A DNA stretch of 64,000 nucleotides, from NCBI RefSeq assembly GCF_006539505.1, contig NZ_BJND01000032.1, positions 1 through 64,000 of the forward strand, in the 5' to 3' direction. Positions 50,934 through 60,879 of the stretch are shown piece by piece. The DNA comes from Streptomyces spinoverrucosus (GTDB lineage: Bacteria > Actinomycetota > Actinomycetes > Streptomycetales > Streptomycetaceae). Under the pieces are notes generated by a model. The model had not been told where the DNA came from, did no database searches, and saw only the letters and a list, made by a program, of their open reading frames with translations. The position numbers and the translations under genes are program-made. Each line of letters begins with the position of its first letter. Position 1 is the stretch's first letter.

Positions 50934-51571
50934 CCATCGACTGGTCGTGGATGGGCGACCACACCGACGACCTCACCACCCTGACGATCTCCCACCTCCA
51001 GGCCGCGCTCACCGCCGTCCTCCTCGGCGTACTGATCTCGCTGCCCCTCGCGGTGATCGCCCACCGGATCCGCCCCCTGCGCGGCTTCCTGCTCGGCCTC
51101 TCGAACGTCCTGTTCACGATCCCCTCGATCGCGATCTTCGTCCTCCTGCTCCCCGTCTCCGGCCTCACCCGCACCACCACCGTCATCGGCCTGACGATCT
51201 ACACCCTGGTCGTCCTGCTCCGGAACACGGTCGAGGGCCTGGACTCGGTCCCGACGAAGACCAAGGAGGCGGCCCAGGCGATGGGCACACGCCCGCTGCG
51301 CACCCTGCTCACGGTCGAGTTCCCGCTGGCCCTGCCCGTGATCATGGCGGGTGTCCGGATCGCCACCGTCATGTCCATCTCCCTGGTCTCGGTCGCGACC
51401 TACATCGGCGACGGCGGCCTCGGCCAGCTCTTCACCGACGGCTTCCAGCGCAACTTCCCGACCCCGGTGATCGCCGGAGTGGTCCTCACCCTTCTGTTGG
51501 CGGTGGTCGCGGACGCGCTACTGGTCGCCGTTCAGTACGTCCTGACCCCGTGGCGGAGGCGGCGAGCCTGA
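50930..51571 (+). CDS. Osmoprotectant ABC transporter permease 1 (OpuCB-like)
   Basis: A 213-residue inner-membrane permease with five or six helices and the cytoplasmic EAA loop EAAQAMGTRPLRTLLTVEFP that contacts the ATPase. SLVSVATYIGDGGLGQLFTDG is the usual family end. The start overlaps the ATPase stop by 4 bases, and the next permease begins one base after its stop. Confidence 0.93.
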   Translation: MTIDWSWMGDHTDDLTTLTISHLQAALTAVLLGVLISLPLAVIAHRIRPLRGFLLGLSNVLFTIPSIAIFVLLLPVSGLTRTTTVIGLTIYTLVVLLRNTVEGLDSVPTKTKEAAQAMGTRPLRTLLTVEFPLALPVIMAGVRIATVMSISLVSVATYIGDGGLGQLFTDGFQRNFPTPVIAGVVLTLLLAVVADALLVAVQYVLTPWRRRRA

Positions 51572-51572
51572 C

Positions 51573-52271
51573 ATGTTCGAACTCTTCAAGAACCTCGGCG
51601 AATGGCTGGTCAGCGGCGAGCAGTGGACCGGCCCGGACGGCATCGCGCACCGCCTGGCCGAACACCTCCAGTACTCCCTCCTCGCCACGCTCATCGCGGC
51701 GGCGATCGGCCTCCCCCTCGGCCTGCTGATCGGCCACACCGGCAAGGGCGCCTTCCTCGCGATCAACCTGGCGTCCTTCGGCCGCGCCCTGCCCACCGTC
51801 GGCCTGGTCGTACTGGTCTTCCTGGCCAGCGGCCTGTCCATGACCCCGGTCTACGTCGCCCTGGTCGCCCTCGCGGTCCCGGCGATCGTCACCAACACGT
51901 ACGCGGGGATGACGGCCGTCGACCCGGACGTGAAGGACGCGGCGCGCGGGCAGGGGATGCGCGGACACCAGGTCCTGTTCCGCGTGGAACTCCCCCTCGC
52001 CCTCCCCCTGATCATGACCGGCCTGCGTCTCGCGCTCATCCAGGTCGTGGCCACGGCCACCATCGCCGCGTACGTCTCGTTCGGCGGCCTGGGCCGCTAC
52101 GTCTTCGACGGCCTCGCCCAGCGCGACCTCGTACAGGTGCTCGGCGGCGCGGTGCTGGTCGCCCTGGTCGCCGTAGCCCTGGACCTGGCCCTGTCCGGCC
52201 TCCAGCGCCTCCTTTTCCTCCCCCACTCTCGGCTTCGCTCGAGCGGGGGGACCCCCACCCGCACTGCCTAG
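51573..52271 (+). CDS. Osmoprotectant ABC transporter permease 2 (OpuCD-like)
   Basis: A 232-residue second permease with the EAA-like loop DAARGQGMRGHQVLFRVELP and family end AAYVSFGGLGRYVFDG. Two permeases plus one binding protein is the OpuC layout. The last 16 residues (PHSRLRSSGGTPTRTA) are not family sequence: they are encoded by a palindromic intergenic element at 52220-52257, which has changed the original C-terminus. Confidence 0.92.
   Translation: MFELFKNLGEWLVSGEQWTGPDGIAHRLAEHLQYSLLATLIAAAIGLPLGLLIGHTGKGAFLAINLASFGRALPTVGLVVLVFLASGLSMTPVYVALVALAVPAIVTNTYAGMTAVDPDVKDAARGQGMRGHQVLFRVELPLALPLIMTGLRLALIQVVATATIAAYVSFGGLGRYVFDGLAQRDLVQVLGGAVLVALVAVALDLALSGLQRLLFLPHSRLRSSGGTPTRTA
52220..52257. 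repeat. Palindromic Streptomyces repeat inside the permease 3' end
   Basis: CCCCCACTCTCGGCTTCGCT then CGAGCGGGGGGACCCCCA: CCCCC and GGGGG arms enclose CGCTCGAGCG. I recall this unit as a common interspersed Streptomyces palindrome. Here it lies within the reading frame and supplies the permease's last residues and the gap before its binding protein. Confidence 0.68.
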
Positions 52272-52282
52272 GGACCCATTCG

Positions 52283-53221
52283 ATGAACCGACGCACCCTC
52301 CTCGGCGGCCTCTTCGCAGCGGCCTCCGTCCCCGCCCTCGCCGCCTGCTCCAGCGGCATCACCTCCCTGGAGAACCAGGGCACGACCACCGGTGGCGGCG
52401 GCTCCAGCAAGGGCGGCCTCACCATCGGCACCGCCAACTTCACCGAGAACCAGGTGCTCGGGTACCTGTACGCCGCCGTGCTCCAGGAGGCCGGTGTGAA
52501 GGTGACCGTCCGCCCCAACCTCGGCACCCGCGAGATCCTCATCCCCGCCCTCAAGGGCGGCGACATCGACCTGCTCCCCGAGTACCAGGGCGCCCTCCTG
52601 CACTACATCGACCCCAAGGCGACGGCCACGGAGGAGGGCGAGATGCAGAACGCCCTCACCATGGCCCTGCCCGCCGGCCTCCAGGTGCTGCCGTACGGCA
52701 AGGCGGAGGACTCGGACGCCTTCGCGGTGACGCGGGAGACGGCCGAGAAGTACGGCCTGATGTCGTTGGCCGACCTGAGGAAGCAGAACGGCAAGCTGGT
52801 CATCGGCGCAGCGCCGGAGGTGAAGAAGCGCCAGGTCGGGGTCGTCGGACTCAAGGACGTCTACGGCGTGGAGTTCAAGGAGTTCAAGTCGCTCGACTCC
52901 TCCGGCCCGCTGGTCAAGGGCGCCCTGAAGAAGGGCGACGTCGACGTGGCCAACCTCTTCACCACCGACACCGACATCCAGGAGAACGGCTGGGTGGTCC
53001 TGACCGACCCCAAGAACCTCATCCCCGGCCAGCACGTCGTCCCCCTCATCGCCGACCGCAAGGCCGACTCGACGGTCCGCAAGGCGCTCGCCGAGCTCGG
53101 CAACGTCCTCACCACGGCCGACCTGACCGAGCTGAACCGCCAGGTCGACAAGGACAAGAAGGACCCGGAGGACGTGGCGAACGCCTACGCCGAGCGCAAG
53201 GGCCTGACGGCCACCGGCTGA
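52283..53221 (+). CDS. Osmoprotectant-binding lipoprotein (OpuCC-like)
   Basis: A 312-residue substrate-binding protein. Residues 1-22 are a lipoprotein signal with twin arginines (MNRRTLLGGLFAAASVPALA) and the lipobox cysteine in LAAC. A Gly/Ser linker leads to the OpuAC fold, starting LTIGTANFTENQVLG, with the ligand-shaping PEYQGALL. It should catch the solute outside the membrane for the two permeases. ATG 52283 follows AGGGA, 11 bases after permease 2. Confidence 0.94.
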   Translation: MNRRTLLGGLFAAASVPALAACSSGITSLENQGTTTGGGGSSKGGLTIGTANFTENQVLGYLYAAVLQEAGVKVTVRPNLGTREILIPALKGGDIDLLPEYQGALLHYIDPKATATEEGEMQNALTMALPAGLQVLPYGKAEDSDAFAVTRETAEKYGLMSLADLRKQNGKLVIGAAPEVKKRQVGVVGLKDVYGVEFKEFKSLDSSGPLVKGALKKGDVDVANLFTTDTDIQENGWVVLTDPKNLIPGQHVVPLIADRKADSTVRKALAELGNVLTTADLTELNRQVDKDKKDPEDVANAYAERKGLTATG

Positions 53222-53286
53222 CCCCGCCGCCGACACGGGGGCTAACCCCAGTGCGGCAGGCGCCCCCGCTCCCTACCGTGAATCCC

Positions 53287-53721
53287 ATGAGCGGAATGGA
53301 CGCGCGGGACTCCGAGCTGAAGAAGGAACTCAACGCCACCCTGCAGGCGCGCAGGGAACTGGGCGAGGAGTACGAGTCCGCGTTGGTCGACTCGTTCCTG
53401 GAGAAGGTCGACCAGCGCATCGACGGGGCCGTGGAGCGGCGGCTGCGGCGGCAGTTGGCCGAGCAGCAGATGGTGGTGGCGCGGGACTCGCGGTCGTCGA
53501 AGCCGACGGACTCCTGGGGCGAGCGTTTCGGCTTCGGCATCGTCTCGCTGGTCCTGGCGGTGCCGCTCTCCGCGATCGGCGGCGGCCTGGCGGACCTGCC
53601 CGGCCTGTTGGTCGCCTGGGCCGGCATCGTAGGCGTCAACGCCTTCCAGGCGGCCCGGGTCAACCCCGCACTGTTCGGCAGGCGCCGCAAGTCGAATCAG
53701 GACAGCGACTGGGAGGACTGA
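53287..53721 (+). CDS. Small integral membrane protein of unknown function
   Basis: A 144-residue protein: a charged, probably coiled-coil half (about 5-75, ARRELGEEYESALVDSFLEK) followed by two membrane helices (about 83-103 and 105-123) and a basic tail. It is a common Streptomyces type without assigned function. ATG 53287 has no ribosome site; ATG 53296 is an alternative. Its relation to the large permeases downstream is unclear. Confidence 0.78.
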   Translation: MSGMDARDSELKKELNATLQARRELGEEYESALVDSFLEKVDQRIDGAVERRLRRQLAEQQMVVARDSRSSKPTDSWGERFGFGIVSLVLAVPLSAIGGGLADLPGLLVAWAGIVGVNAFQAARVNPALFGRRRKSNQDSDWED

Positions 53722-53796
53722 CCGTCCGAACTCGTCCAGGATCACGCTGCCGCAGTCAGTCCTACTATGCTCTCCGGACTGAATACTGGGGGGCTG

Positions 53797-56700
53797 GTGG
53801 CAGAACGGGCTGCAACAGTGGGCATGTTGCGGTTCATAGTGCTGCGGGCCCGGGGGTATCGCGCGCTCCTCGCCGCCGCGCTGCTGACTGTTCTGCTGAC
53901 CACGGCCGTACTGGCCGCGCTCACCGCGTACGCGGGCGCGACGGGCGATGCGGCGCTGCGGCGGTCGCTTGCCGAGCAGCGCACCGCTGCCGAGGCCGCG
54001 CTGGTGGTCAAGGCGGACGTGCCGGCCGGCGAACGGCAGGCGGCCGACGACGCCGTGCGGGCGGGGGCCCGCGCCACATTCGCCGGGCTGCCCGTGCGGG
54101 TAAGCAGCCTGCTGCGGTCCGGCCCTTACGCCCTGCCGCTCGCCCTGCGGCCGGCCTCCGAGCGGAACGGGAACCCGGACCTCACGCACTTCGCCGCCCT
54201 CGATCGCACGCAGGTGCGGACCGTTGCGGGGCGGCTGCCGCGTACGGCGGGGGCCGCCGGGTACACCGAGGCCGCGCTGCCGCAGAGCGCGGCCCAGCGG
54301 CTCGGGCTGGCGCCCGGCGCCCGGCTGACCGTCACCGACCGTCTGGGCGGCCCGGCGGTGCGTGTGCTCATCACCGGCGTGTACCGGCCGGTCGATGTCG
54401 GCGCACCCTACTGGCAGTTGGACGACCTGGGTGGCCGCGGGGTGAAGGCGTCCGGCTTCACGACGTACGGTCCACTGCTCACCACTCCGGACGTGCTGGC
54501 GTCGGGCCGGGTGAGCGTCGGCGCGTCGGGCTGGCTGGCGTCGGCCGACTACTCCTCGCTGACCACGGAGCGGATCCGCGCGCTGCGCGAGGCTGCCCGC
54601 ACGGAGAGTGCGCAGCTGCGCGAGCGGCCCGCGCTCAGCGGTACGACCGTCGCGGCCACTTCGTTGCCCGAGGTCCTGGACCGTATCGAACGCTCTCTGC
54701 TCGTCACCCGCTCCACCGTGCTGATCGTCGCTGTTCAGCTCGCTCTGCTCGCGGCCTGCGCCCTGTTGCTCGTTTCGCGGCTGCTCAGTTCGGAACGCGC
54801 GGCCGAGACGCGGTTGCTGCGGGCGCGCGGCGCCACCCGGGCGCGGCTGGCGGGTCTGGCCGCGCTGGAGGCCCTGCTGATTTCCGCGCCTGCGGTAGTG
54901 GGCGCGCCGCTGTTGTCGGGGCCGCTGACGCGGCTGCTGACCGGGCAGGGTGCCCTGGGCCGGACAGGGGTGCGCGTCGACGTGCCGGCCGGCGGTCGGA
55001 TCGAGGTGTGGCTGGTCGCCGCGGGCGTGGCTGTGCTGTGTGCGCTGGCGGTGGCCGTCCCGGCGCTGCGGGCGTCCTTCGCGGACACCGTCAAGGTGCG
55101 GGCGGGCGCGCTGCCCGCACCGCTGCGCGCCGGGGCGGATCTCGGGCTGCTCGCCGTGGCGGGCGTCGCTTTCTGGCAGCTCGGCAGCCAGCGCTCCGGC
55201 GCCGTCACCGCCGACCGCGAGGGCGTTCTCGGTGTCGACCCGCTGCTGGTGGTGGCGCCCGCTCTCGTACTGCTCGCCGGAACGGTCCTTGTACTGCGGC
55301 TGCTGCCCTTGGTGGCACGTGTCGCCGAGCGTCATCTGGTGGCGGGGCGCGGGCTGACCGCGGCCATGGTCGGTTGGCAGTTCAGTCGCCGCCCGATGCG
55401 CGGCGCGGGCCCGGTGCTGCTCCTGGTCATCTCCGTGGCGTTGGGTGTGCTGGCGATCGGGCAGAGCGCGTCCTGGCACCGTTCCCAGGACGACCAGGCC
55501 GATTTCCGGGCGGGAGCCGCGGTGCGCGTCCTCGGCGCCGGGAGCGGCGACCTGGGCCGCACAGACGTCTACGCGGACCTTCCGCACATCGACGCGGTCG
55601 CCCCCGCTGTCCGTACCACCGTGTCGCTCTCCGGCGGCCGCACCGCGACCGTTGTGGCCCTGAACACGGCGGACGCGGTCGGGACGGTGCTGATGCGGCG
55701 TGACCTGACGGATCGTCCGCTGCTCGCCGGGCTCGCGCCACGCGGAGAACCCGCGGGCATCGAGGTGCCCGCGGGCACGGTCCGGCTCACGCTGACCGCT
55801 GCCCTGCACAGCACGACACCCGCAGAAGGCGCGGACGTCACGCTCACTGTGCGGGACGGTCACGGAACCACTTACGAGATACCGTCCGGCCGCCTTGCCG
55901 CCGACGGCCGCCCGCACCCGCTGACCCCGGATCTCGGCGACGCCCGGGGCCCGTTGGCTCTCACCGGGCTGGAACTGCGTACGACGCAACCGACCGGCCG
56001 CGCCCAGCAGCAGCGCCTGGTCCTCGGCACGCTCACGGCCGGGGCGGCCGACGGCAGCGTCCGGCAGCTGACGTTGCCGACGACGTGGGCGACGGCGGCC
56101 GAGGCCGACTCGGCCGCCCTCTCCCCCGACGGCAGCACCGAGCCGACCCGCCCCCGGATCACGTCGACGACGCCCGTCACCATGACGTACAGCACCGGCT
56201 ACCAGCCACGAGACAGCACGTTGCCGGCCTCCCCGCTGGTGGTCCGGCTGGATGTCGCACAGCCTGCGGCACCCGAGATCGTCGCAGTCGCCACCGACCG
56301 GTTCCTGACCGCATCGGGCGCCCGCGCAGGGCAGCGTGTGGACGTGGCGTTCGACGGCCGGACCGTGCCCGTACGCATCGTCCGCACCGCGCGCGGCCTG
56401 CCCACCACGGAAGCCACCGCGCAGGACGGTGGGGCCCTCCTGGTCGATCTGCGGTCCGTCAACCGGGTGCTCCAGGCCCGCTACGGCACCAGCCTGCACC
56501 CCACCGAGTGGTGGCTGCGCACGTCCGCGCCCGGCGCCGCCGCGGCAGCCGTGCGGGCCCTGCCCGATGTCGATCCCGCGCAGGTGATGGTGCGCGACGA
56601 GCTGGCGGCGCAGCTCAGGGACGACCCGTTCGGAGCGGCCCCCGAGGCCGCGCTGATCGCGGCGGCCGGGGTGACGGTGCTCTTTGCCTCGCTCGGCTTC

Positions 56701-57060
56701 GCGGTGAGCGCGGCAGGGGCGATACGGGCACGGGACAGCGAGTTCGCCGCGCTGCGCGCCCTGGGCGCACCGCGCCGCCGGCTGGCCCGGCTGATCGCCG
56801 TCGAGCACGGCGTGCTGCTGGCCCTGGCGCTGCAGGTCGGCACTGCCCTGGGCGCTGTGCTGACCCACGCGCTGGTCCCCCTCGTCGTCCTGACCGGGCA
56901 GGCCACCCGCCCGCTCCCGCCGGTGCTGGTCGAACTCCCGCTTCCCCGTCTGGCCGCCCTGCTGGCGGCCCTCGCCGCGGGCCCCTTCCTGGTGACCGCG
57001 GCCCTGGCACTGCGGCGGGCGAAGCCGGTCGTGACGCTCAGGGACGAGGTGGACGAGTGA
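53797..57060 (+). CDS. FtsX-like ABC transporter permease, large
   Basis: A 1087-residue permease. It starts with a membrane helix (about residue 20-42), then a large extracytoplasmic domain, three helices near the middle with RLLRARGATRARLAGLAALE, another long outer domain, and three final helices with AALRALGAPRRRLARLIAVE. Duplicated FtsX/MacB-core modules are typical of Streptomyces exporters of lipids, peptides or antibiotics. The start GTG 53797 follows GGGGGG closely; ATG 53767 (no ribosome site) and ATG 53824 remain options. The stop overlaps the second permease by 4 bases. Confidence 0.9.
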   Translation: MAERAATVGMLRFIVLRARGYRALLAAALLTVLLTTAVLAALTAYAGATGDAALRRSLAEQRTAAEAALVVKADVPAGERQAADDAVRAGARATFAGLPVRVSSLLRSGPYALPLALRPASERNGNPDLTHFAALDRTQVRTVAGRLPRTAGAAGYTEAALPQSAAQRLGLAPGARLTVTDRLGGPAVRVLITGVYRPVDVGAPYWQLDDLGGRGVKASGFTTYGPLLTTPDVLASGRVSVGASGWLASADYSSLTTERIRALREAARTESAQLRERPALSGTTVAATSLPEVLDRIERSLLVTRSTVLIVAVQLALLAACALLLVSRLLSSERAAETRLLRARGATRARLAGLAALEALLISAPAVVGAPLLSGPLTRLLTGQGALGRTGVRVDVPAGGRIEVWLVAAGVAVLCALAVAVPALRASFADTVKVRAGALPAPLRAGADLGLLAVAGVAFWQLGSQRSGAVTADREGVLGVDPLLVVAPALVLLAGTVLVLRLLPLVARVAERHLVAGRGLTAAMVGWQFSRRPMRGAGPVLLLVISVALGVLAIGQSASWHRSQDDQADFRAGAAVRVLGAGSGDLGRTDVYADLPHIDAVAPAVRTTVSLSGGRTATVVALNTADAVGTVLMRRDLTDRPLLAGLAPRGEPAGIEVPAGTVRLTLTAALHSTTPAEGADVTLTVRDGHGTTYEIPSGRLAADGRPHPLTPDLGDARGPLALTGLELRTTQPTGRAQQQRLVLGTLTAGAADGSVRQLTLPTTWATAAEADSAALSPDGSTEPTRPRITSTTPVTMTYSTGYQPRDSTLPASPLVVRLDVAQPAAPEIVAVATDRFLTASGARAGQRVDVAFDGRTVPVRIVRTARGLPTTEATAQDGGALLVDLRSVNRVLQARYGTSLHPTEWWLRTSAPGAAAAAVRALPDVDPAQVMVRDELAAQLRDDPFGAAPEAALIAAAGVTVLFASLGFAVSAAGAIRARDSEFAALRALGAPRRRLARLIAVEHGVLLALALQVGTALGAVLTHALVPLVVLTGQATRPLPPVLVELPLPRLAALLAALAAGPFLVTAALALRRAKPVVTLRDEVDE

Positions 57061-59816
57061 CTGCGCAGCCGGTGTCCGCGGTGCCGCCGCACGGACGGGC
57101 CGAGTCGTTCCCGGCCGGGTTGCGGACCCGGCTGCGGGCCTTTCCCGGTACGGCCGTCGCCCTCGCGCTGTTGGTGGCCGTGACGGCCCCTCTGGCCGCC
57201 GCATTCCCGCGTGCCGTCGACCGGTACGGGGACGCGGGACTGCGCCGGGCGGTCGAGCAGGCCGCTCCCGACCGGACGACCGTGCAGTTGCAGGCCCCGC
57301 CGCCCTGGACCGACACGGTGAGGGAGGCGGAGGCTGCCCTGCGCACCGGTCCGCTGGCCGCGGCGCAGGCCAAGGTTCTCGCCACTGCGAAGGCGCCGCT
57401 GGTTCCCGACCCCGCGCAGTCGTCGTACGGCGTGCGGACGGCCGTCGGCCTGGAGGCGGCCGACACCTGGCTTCCCCGGCCCAGCGGGATGCCCGCCCAA
57501 CTGGTGCTCGCCGCCCAGCAGGACCTGGCCTCCCACGCCCGGCTCACCGCGGGCCGGCTGCCGCGCACCACGGGCGAGCCGGTTACCGCGGCGACCGCGG
57601 AGGTCGAGGCCGCCGTCACCACGGACACCGCCCGCACGCTGCGCATCCGAGTGGGCTCGGTGATCCACGTGCCCGGCTCGGCCCGCGCCCCGCTCAGCAT
57701 CCGGGTCACCGGGATCGTCACCCCGCGCTCCCCCTCGGGCGCCTACTGGTCGACGCTGCCGGTGCTGCGCACCCCCGCGCTGAGCCGCCTGCCCGGCAGC
57801 GCGCCGACGGACGTCTACTGGCTCGGGGGCCTGCTCCTCGCCCCCGATGCCGGCCCCGTCCTCCTGGGCACCCCCGGCCGCCCCTACCGGTACTGGCAGG
57901 TGGCTCCCGACGTCGCCGCCCTGCGCGGGCACGGTCTCGACCGTCTGGCGTCCGCCGTCGCCGCCCTGGAGTCGGGCCCGGGACTGCAGCACCTGCGCAC
58001 GGTCGTCGATCCGCGCCTGGAGTCCCAGACGGATCTCGACGACGTGCTCAGAGGACATGCCGGGCTACGGTCGGGGATCGAGCCGCTGCTGCTCATCGCC
58101 GCCGTCGGGACCGGCACCCTCGCCGTGATCGTCCTGGCCATGGCCGGCGGCCTGGCAGCCGACCGCCGACGCGCGGAGCTGACCCTGCTGCGTGCCCGGG
58201 GCGCCTCACTGCCCGGCCTCGCCGCCAGGCTGCTGGCGGAAACGGCGGTGGTGGCCGTGCCGGCCGGCGCCCTCGGGCTGACCGCCGCGCTGCTCGCCCT
58301 GCCCGGTGCCCGCGCCGCGCCCGCCGTCGTCGCCGCCCTCGCCGTCACCCTGCTCGCCTGCGTCGCGCTCCCGCTGCGCGCCCTGGTGGCGCACCGCACG
58401 GTACGGATGCACGACGGCCGGGAGGATCTCACCTCCGCCCGGCCTTCACGGCGCCGTACGGTGGCGGAACTCACCGTGCTGGTGATCGCGCTGGTGGCGG
58501 TCGCCGCACTGCGCCGGCAGGGCTCCCACAGCACCGGGCTGGTGGCCGCCGCTCCGGTTCTGACGGGCGTGGTCGCGGCTCTGCTGCTGGTGCGCCTCCA
58601 CCCCCTGCCGCTGCGTGCGCTGGGCCATACGGTCGCCCGGATGCGCGGCGTGGTGATTCCGCTGTCGCTGGCCCGTGCGGCCCGCGCCTCCGGCTTCGCC
58701 GTGCTGCCGCTGCTCGCCCTGCTGAGCGCCCTGACCACGGCCGCGTTCGGCGGCTCGGTCCTGGCGGGCGTCACGGCGGCCCGCGACCAGGCCGCGCTCC
58801 TCGCCGTCGGCGCCGACGGCCGCATCGAGACCGCCACCGGCGCGCTCCCCCAGGACCTGCCCGACCGCATCCGCCGACTGCCCGGCGTACGCGACACGAC
58901 GGAGGCGAGCGTCACACGCGAGGCGAAGCCGCAACAGGGCAGTCAGTCGGTACCGCTGGCCGGTGTGGACCCCGGCGCCTATGCGCATCTGTCGCACCGC
59001 ACGGGATTGGGTCCGTTCGACGCGGCGCTCCTTCGGCACGGGGACGCGGGCGGCCCCGCTGAGCCGCTGCCCGCGCTGGCCTCACCGCGCGTCGCCGAGG
59101 AGTACGGCACCGGCCCCTATTCCGTCCTGCTCGCGGACGGCACCGCCGTCACCGTCCGGATCGTCCTGGTCAGGGAGCGCACCCCGGCCGTGATCGGCGA
59201 CGACTTCCTGGTCGTGGACCGTTCCGCACTCCCCCGCAGCGCGGCTCGTACGACGACCCTGCTGCTGACCGGTGACGCCCTGAACGGCCGGGCGCTGCGC
59301 ACGGCGTCGGAAGGGACAGCGGCAACCGTCCGACTGCGCACCGAGGAACGCGCGCGGTACGTCGACTCACCGCTGCAGTCCGGTGCGGAACGCCTGTACG
59401 GTGCCGCGGTCGCCGCGGGCGCCGGATACGCCGTACTCGCCCTCCTGCTGACCGTGCTGCGCGCCGCGCCCGAACGCAGCGCCCTGCTCGCCCGGCTGCG
59501 CACGATGGGCATGAGCCGGGCGCAGGGTCGCCGGCTGCTGATCCTCGAAGCCCTTCCGCAAGCGTTCCTGGCCGCGGCGGGCGGCATGCTGACCGGCTGG
59601 GCCGCCATCCATCTGCTGTCGCCCGGCATCGACCTCACGACCATTGCCCTGGCCTCCCCGTCCGCCCTCGAAGGGGCCGAGCTGCGCAGCGACCCGCTCT
59701 CCCTGGCGATCCCGGCGCTCACCGTGCTGATGCTGGCCATCGGTGTGCCCGCCGGTCAGGCGTGGTGGACCAGTAGGCGTGGCTCGGTCCGCGAACTGAG
59801 GCTGGGTGACCACTAG
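57057..59816 (+). CDS. FtsX-like ABC transporter permease, second
   Basis: A 919-residue relative of the preceding permease, same layout with a first helix near residues 32-55, two outer domains and membrane modules containing LTLLRARGASLPGLAARLLA and RLRTMGMSRAQGRRLLILEA. GTG 57057 overlaps the previous stop, so the two permeases should be made together and form a heterodimer. The ATPase gene follows 74 bases later. Confidence 0.9.
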   Translation: MTAQPVSAVPPHGRAESFPAGLRTRLRAFPGTAVALALLVAVTAPLAAAFPRAVDRYGDAGLRRAVEQAAPDRTTVQLQAPPPWTDTVREAEAALRTGPLAAAQAKVLATAKAPLVPDPAQSSYGVRTAVGLEAADTWLPRPSGMPAQLVLAAQQDLASHARLTAGRLPRTTGEPVTAATAEVEAAVTTDTARTLRIRVGSVIHVPGSARAPLSIRVTGIVTPRSPSGAYWSTLPVLRTPALSRLPGSAPTDVYWLGGLLLAPDAGPVLLGTPGRPYRYWQVAPDVAALRGHGLDRLASAVAALESGPGLQHLRTVVDPRLESQTDLDDVLRGHAGLRSGIEPLLLIAAVGTGTLAVIVLAMAGGLAADRRRAELTLLRARGASLPGLAARLLAETAVVAVPAGALGLTAALLALPGARAAPAVVAALAVTLLACVALPLRALVAHRTVRMHDGREDLTSARPSRRRTVAELTVLVIALVAVAALRRQGSHSTGLVAAAPVLTGVVAALLLVRLHPLPLRALGHTVARMRGVVIPLSLARAARASGFAVLPLLALLSALTTAAFGGSVLAGVTAARDQAALLAVGADGRIETATGALPQDLPDRIRRLPGVRDTTEASVTREAKPQQGSQSVPLAGVDPGAYAHLSHRTGLGPFDAALLRHGDAGGPAEPLPALASPRVAEEYGTGPYSVLLADGTAVTVRIVLVRERTPAVIGDDFLVVDRSALPRSAARTTTLLLTGDALNGRALRTASEGTAATVRLRTEERARYVDSPLQSGAERLYGAAVAAGAGYAVLALLLTVLRAAPERSALLARLRTMGMSRAQGRRLLILEALPQAFLAAAGGMLTGWAAIHLLSPGIDLTTIALASPSALEGAELRSDPLSLAIPALTVLMLAIGVPAGQAWWTSRRGSVRELRLGDH

Positions 59817-59890
59817 CCGATGAGCAGCACCGCGAGACGCGTCCCCCTCCGGCACCGGCCCGTGTCCCTCCTTCCGCCCAGGAGCAGCCG

Positions 59891-60877
59891 ATGACCAGCA
59901 ATCCGACCTTCCACGAACTCGCCGACCGTGCCCTCGCCGCGCGCAACGCCGCCGCATACGGTCACGATGCCCTGATCACCTGCGACCGGCTGGTGCGGAT
60001 CTTCTCCGCCGACGGCGTGGAGGTCCAGGCACTCCAAGGCCTCGATCTCCTGGTCCACGAGGGAGAACTCATGGCCCTGGTCGGCGCCTCCGGCAGCGGC
60101 AAATCCACCCTCATGAACATCCTGGCCGGACTCGACAAACCCACCGCCGGCGCGGCCCGCGTCGCCGGCCACGACCTGCTCACCATGTCCGCCAGGGAAC
60201 GCCTCGCCTACCGTCGCGAAACCGTCGGCTTCGTCTGGCAGCAGACCTCCCGCAACCTCCTGCCCTACCTCACCGCCGCGCAGAACGTCGCCCTCCCCAT
60301 GCAGCTCGCTCGCGGCCGAGGCCGGCGCCGCGCCCAGGCCGACCGCACCCTGGAACTCCTCGACCTGCTGAGCGTCGCAGAATGCCGCGACCGCCGTCCG
60401 CACCAGATGTCCGGCGGCCAGCAGCAGCGCGTCGCCCTCGCGGTCGCCCTCGCCAACAATCCCGCGGTCCTGCTCGCCGACGAGCCCACCGGCGAACTCG
60501 ACTCCCACACCGCCGAACAGGTCTTCGCGGCCTTCCGCACCGCCAACGAAGCTCTGGGAACCACCATCGTGATCGTCACCCACGATCAGTCCGTCGCCGG
60601 TGAGGTCCGCCGCACGGTCGCCATCCGGGACGGCCGCACGTCCACGGAAGTCCTGCGCCACAGCGAAGTCGACTCCGCCACCGGCCGGGAAACCCTGGTC
60701 GCCCGCGAATACGCCATGCTCGACCGGGCCGGCCGCCTCCAACTCCCCGCCGAGTACACCCGAGCCCTGGACATGCGCGACCGCGTCGCCCTGGAACTGG
60801 AACCCGACCACATCGCCGTCCGCCCGGACAACACACAGACCGACCGTCACCGTCAGGACCTTGAAACGGACCAGTAG
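59891..60877 (+). CDS. ABC transporter ATP-binding protein (MacB/LolD type)
   Basis: A 328-residue ATPase: Walker A VGASGSGKSTLMNIL, Q-loop WQQTSRNLL, signature MSGGQQQRVALAVAL, Walker B VLLADEPTGELD and H-loop VIVTHDQSVA. Its N-terminal 30 residues and C-terminal 90 residues (to DRHRQDLETDQ) exceed the usual length. ATG 59891 follows AGGAG. It is in line with the two FtsX permeases and presumably powers them. It ends two bases from the convergent ATPase gene. Confidence 0.92.
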   Translation: MTSNPTFHELADRALAARNAAAYGHDALITCDRLVRIFSADGVEVQALQGLDLLVHEGELMALVGASGSGKSTLMNILAGLDKPTAGAARVAGHDLLTMSARERLAYRRETVGFVWQQTSRNLLPYLTAAQNVALPMQLARGRGRRRAQADRTLELLDLLSVAECRDRRPHQMSGGQQQRVALAVALANNPAVLLADEPTGELDSHTAEQVFAAFRTANEALGTTIVIVTHDQSVAGEVRRTVAIRDGRTSTEVLRHSEVDSATGRETLVAREYAMLDRAGRLQLPAEYTRALDMRDRVALELEPDHIAVRPDNTQTDRHRQDLETDQ

Positions 60878-60879
60878 CT

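Noticed and set aside
53242..57204. A 1320-codon open frame antisense to the FtsX permease
   Set aside because: Arg/Gly/Ala/Gln-rich shadow of the permease; the + strand has clear membrane modules.
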